Shown here: positions 61,826 through 64,000 of the stretch, one piece after another
How the letters are laid out: the number at the start of each line of letters is the position of its first letter
Numbering within the stretch: position 1 is the first letter of the stretch
NCBI GenBank assembly: GCA_028726605.1
Contig: JAQYPV010000013.1
Span: forward strand, 1-64,000
Reading direction: 5' to 3'
Origin: Peptoniphilaceae bacterium
GTDB taxonomy: Bacteria; Bacillota; Clostridia; Tissierellales; Peptoniphilaceae
Length of the DNA: 64,000 bases
The notes under the pieces: model-generated
Databases searched by the model: none
What the model was told of the DNA's origin: nothing
Seen by the model: only the letters and a program-made list of their open reading frames with translations
Program-made: the position numbers and the translations under genes

Positions 61826-63250
61826 TTATTTCCAGTAATCCAGCTTGCTCTCATCGAGGCCGATGTTGCGTGCAAGGAAGACGGGGTCTTTGCCGGCCTT
61901 GCGCTGTTGCTCGTAATCGCGGAGGGCGTCAAAGGCGGCTTTGCCCAAGATGACGATGGTCGGGAGGTTCAGGAGCGCCATCACGCCCATCAAGAGATCG
62001 GCGAGAGCCCAGGCCTGCGATGCCTCCTGGGCGGCACCGACGAAGATGACGAGCACCGCGATGATGCGGTAGATCGTGGTGAAGGTCTTGCCAGGCACCT
62101 TGCGATTGATGTACGCCAGGTTGCTGTCCACGTAGTAGAGGTTGCCGATGAGCGTCGTAAACGCGAACAGCGAGAGCGAGAACGTGATGAACGGATTGCC
62201 CAAGCCGCCCATGAAGGTGGAGAGCGCTTGTTGGACGTAGGGAACGCCGTCGAGTTCCGCCGCCGGCTCGATGCCGGAGCTCAAGCACATGAATGCCGTA
62301 GCGGTGCAGATGAGAAGCGTATCGATGAAGACCGAGAGCATCTGCACAAGGCCCTGCTTCACCGGGTGGCTCACGGAAGCCGAAGCCGCCGCGTTCGGCG
62401 CCGAGCCGATGCCCGCCTCATTCGAGTAGAGGCCGCGCTTGATGCCGTACATCAAACTGGAACCGGCAATGCCGCCGAAGATGGCTTTGAAGTTGAACGC
62501 ATCCGAGAAAATGCGCGCAAACACAGTCGGCATGTAGCCGATGTTCTTCACGATCATGATGAGCGAGACGATCACGAAGATGACGCCCATGACCGGCACG
62601 AGCGCGGACGTGAACTGAATGATGCGCTTGCCGCCGCCGAAGAGGCAGAACGCCGTGATGGCCGCCAAGACGCCGCCGATGATCCACGGCGTGACCTTCG
62701 GGTTGTAGAAGTCGTACGCCGCAAAGCTCGTCTGCAGGTTGAACGCCGCCAGCATGTTAAAGCCGATGGCGTAGGTGGCAATGAGGCTCACCGCAAAGAT
62801 GACGCCAAACGTGCGGCTATGTAAGGCCTGCTCCATGTAGTACGACGGGCCACCCATGCTGTTGCCGTCCGAACCGCGGCGCTTGTAGATTTGCGCCAGC
62901 GTGGACTCTACGAACGCCGACGCCCCGCCGATGATGGCCGTAATCCACATCCAAAAGATGGCGCCATAGCCGCCCAAGCACAAAGCGCTCGAGACGCCCA
63001 CGATGTTGCCGGTGCCCACGCGCGATGCTGTGGAGACCATCAGCGCCTGAAACGACGAAACGGAATTTTCATTATCCGGTTTTTCCGTCACCACACGAAT
63101 CGACTCGCCGAAGAGACGAAATTGCGGCAGCTTTGTGCGAATGGTGAAATAAATGCCTGCGCCCAAGAGCAAGATGATCAAGATCGGGTAATACAACACC
63201 CCATTGATCTGGCCAATAATTTCAAAAATCTTGTTAATCAATTGGTCCAT
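61826..63250 (-). CDS. AGCS-family sodium:amino acid (alanine/glycine/glutamine) symporter
   Basis: 474 residues, about 11 helices. Family words STASRVGTGNIVGVSSAL (about 73-90), GGPSYYMEQAL and SNEAGIGSAPNAAAS are present. AGCS members carry Ala, Gly or Gln with sodium. A glutaminase gene lies immediately upstream, as in the Bacillus subtilis glsA-glnT pair, so glutamine is the most likely substrate (inference). The ATG follows GGAGGACA. A terminator follows. Confidence 0.92.
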   Translation of the reverse strand: MDQLINKIFEIIGQINGVLYYPILIILLLGAGIYFTIRTKLPQFRLFGESIRVVTEKPDNENSVSSFQALMVSTASRVGTGNIVGVSSALCLGGYGAIFWMWITAIIGGASAFVESTLAQIYKRRGSDGNSMGGPSYYMEQALHSRTFGVIFAVSLIATYAIGFNMLAAFNLQTSFAAYDFYNPKVTPWIIGGVLAAITAFCLFGGGKRIIQFTSALVPVMGVIFVIVSLIMIVKNIGYMPTVFARIFSDAFNFKAIFGGIAGSSLMYGIKRGLYSNEAGIGSAPNAAASASVSHPVKQGLVQMLSVFIDTLLICTATAFMCLSSGIEPAAELDGVPYVQQALSTFMGGLGNPFITFSLSLFAFTTLIGNLYYVDSNLAYINRKVPGKTFTTIYRIIAVLVIFVGAAQEASQAWALADLLMGVMALLNLPTIVILGKAAFDALRDYEQQRKAGKDPVFLARNIGLDESKLDYWK

Positions 63251-63309
63251 AGATGTCCTCCGTCATAATTACCATTAAATTGAAGAGTCCGTCACTCGTT
63301 CCACAACCG

Positions 63310-64000
63310 TCAATAGATTGACAGATTCAAATTCTGCGAGAGCTTCTGCAGAATTCTCACGCCCACATAAGAATTGCCATGAGAGTCCAAACCCGGACAG
63401 TACACGCCAAAGCCGTAGCCGTTCTTCGTACTGGCCACAAAGCCGCCGCCCACGCCGCTCTTGGCGGGGATGCCCACGAGCAAAGCAAAATCGCCCGCGT
63501 AATCGTACGTCCCGCAGGTGGCCATGACCGTGCGGATCGTCGCCGCGTGCTCCTTTCGGATGAGTTGCTTTCCGTCCGGCCCTTTGCCCTCGTGCGCCAA
63601 CACCGCCCCCAGGCGCGCCAAGTCGATGGAGTTCACCATCAGCGAGCACGCTCGGAAATACGCGCTCAAGAGGTCCTCCACGTTGACGTCACTCTGGATG
63701 ATGCCGTCATTTAAGAGCATGTACGTGAGCGCCCGATTGGCAAAAGCGGAATTGCTCTCCGAGAGGTAGAGCGAATGACTGTAATCCAGATGATCGTTGC
63801 CGATGATTTCGCGCGCACGTTTGCGAATCATCTCAAAGGTGTTGCTGCGGTACTTCTCCATCAAAAGCGAGGTCGCCACGATGGCTCCGGCGTTGATGAA
63901 CGGGTTCACCGGCACCTTGTGATGGCTGAGTTCCAACTCCAAAATGCTGTTGAACGGTTTGGAGGACGGCGTCACGCCGATGAACTTGCGCACGTAGCTC
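63310..64000 (-). CDS. glsA: glutaminase (partial, 5' end outside the window)
   Basis: About 230 C-terminal residues of a serine-dependent glutaminase that hydrolyses glutamine to glutamate and ammonia. Visible motifs are VTPSSKPFNSI, NPFINAGAI, ALTYMLLNDG and SGVGGGFVAS. The reading frame is open to the right edge, so the start and the N-terminal part lie beyond the window; the internal GTG at 63993 is not a start. Sixty bases separate it from the symporter gene, and the two probably form an operon that imports and deamidates glutamine. Confidence 0.93.
   Translation of the reverse strand, partial: SYVRKFIGVTPSSKPFNSILELELSHHKVPVNPFINAGAIVATSLLMEKYRSNTFEMIRKRAREIIGNDHLDYSHSLYLSESNSAFANRALTYMLLNDGIIQSDVNVEDLLSAYFRACSLMVNSIDLARLGAVLAHEGKGPDGKQLIRKEHAATIRTVMATCGTYDYAGDFALLVGIPAKSGVGGGFVASTKNGYGFGVYCPGLDSHGNSYVGVRILQKLSQNLNLSIY

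Overview
The window looks like the chromosome of a strictly anaerobic, low-to-mid GC-skewed but GC-rich (by eye about 55-58%) Bacillota, most likely Tissierellia/Peptoniphilaceae-like; that placement is inference. Supporting traits are strong AGGAGG ribosome binding sites, HrcA/CIRCE heat-shock control, a Gram-positive LexA box, oxygen-independent class III ribonucleotide reductase, superoxide reductase, citrate lyase, sortase-type tails and cell-wall-binding-2 repeats. No rRNA, tRNA, CRISPR, IS element or prophage was recognised.

Layout. 1-3.3 kb: the 5' end of a probable citrate transporter, desulfoferrodoxin, lexA with its own SOS box, an Abi/HEPN-like protein and uridine kinase. 3.4-9.9 kb: a wall-anchored 5'-nucleotidase, a YpuA-like DUF1002 protein, and nrdD/nrdG with probable NrdR boxes. 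9.9-15.5 kb: a run of overlapping genes (oadA, citX, a PPC-domain protein, a C39-like protein, a YkvA protein, nrdG) divergent from citG-citC. 15.6-22.4 kb: two very large secreted peptidases (M14, C69). 22.7-27 kb: a pnp-GntR-citD-citE-citF operon. Together with oadA these genes make and modify a complete citrate lyase and could convert citrate to acetate, pyruvate and CO2.

27.2-35.7 kb: an MMPL transporter coupled to a secreted heptad-repeat protein, a purine permease, RsmE and a DtxR-family regulator. 36-58 kb: Hsp20, then a long minus-strand stretch that is, in transcription order, potABCD, holA, rpsT, two signal peptidases, lepA, hemW, hrcA-grpE-dnaK-dnaJ, prmA, mtaB, thiT, a thiY-like binding protein and a fused permease-ATPase. 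58.5-64 kb: a YjiH-type nucleoside transporter-like protein, thiol peroxidase, a hairpin-rich non-coding block, an AGCS symporter and the truncated 3' part of a glutaminase.

The least explained material is intergenic. A block of about 284 bp occurs twice (32424-32707 and 48533-48816), aligns without a gap at about 80% identity, and is built from nested inverted motifs whose spacing is identical in both copies; at 32 kb it is flanked by tandem 18-bp and 32/33-bp repeats that are single or degenerate at 48 kb. A separate AT-rich block at 60891-61160 is an array of hairpins built around the word GAACTA/TAGTTC. These are the best candidates for something undescribed.
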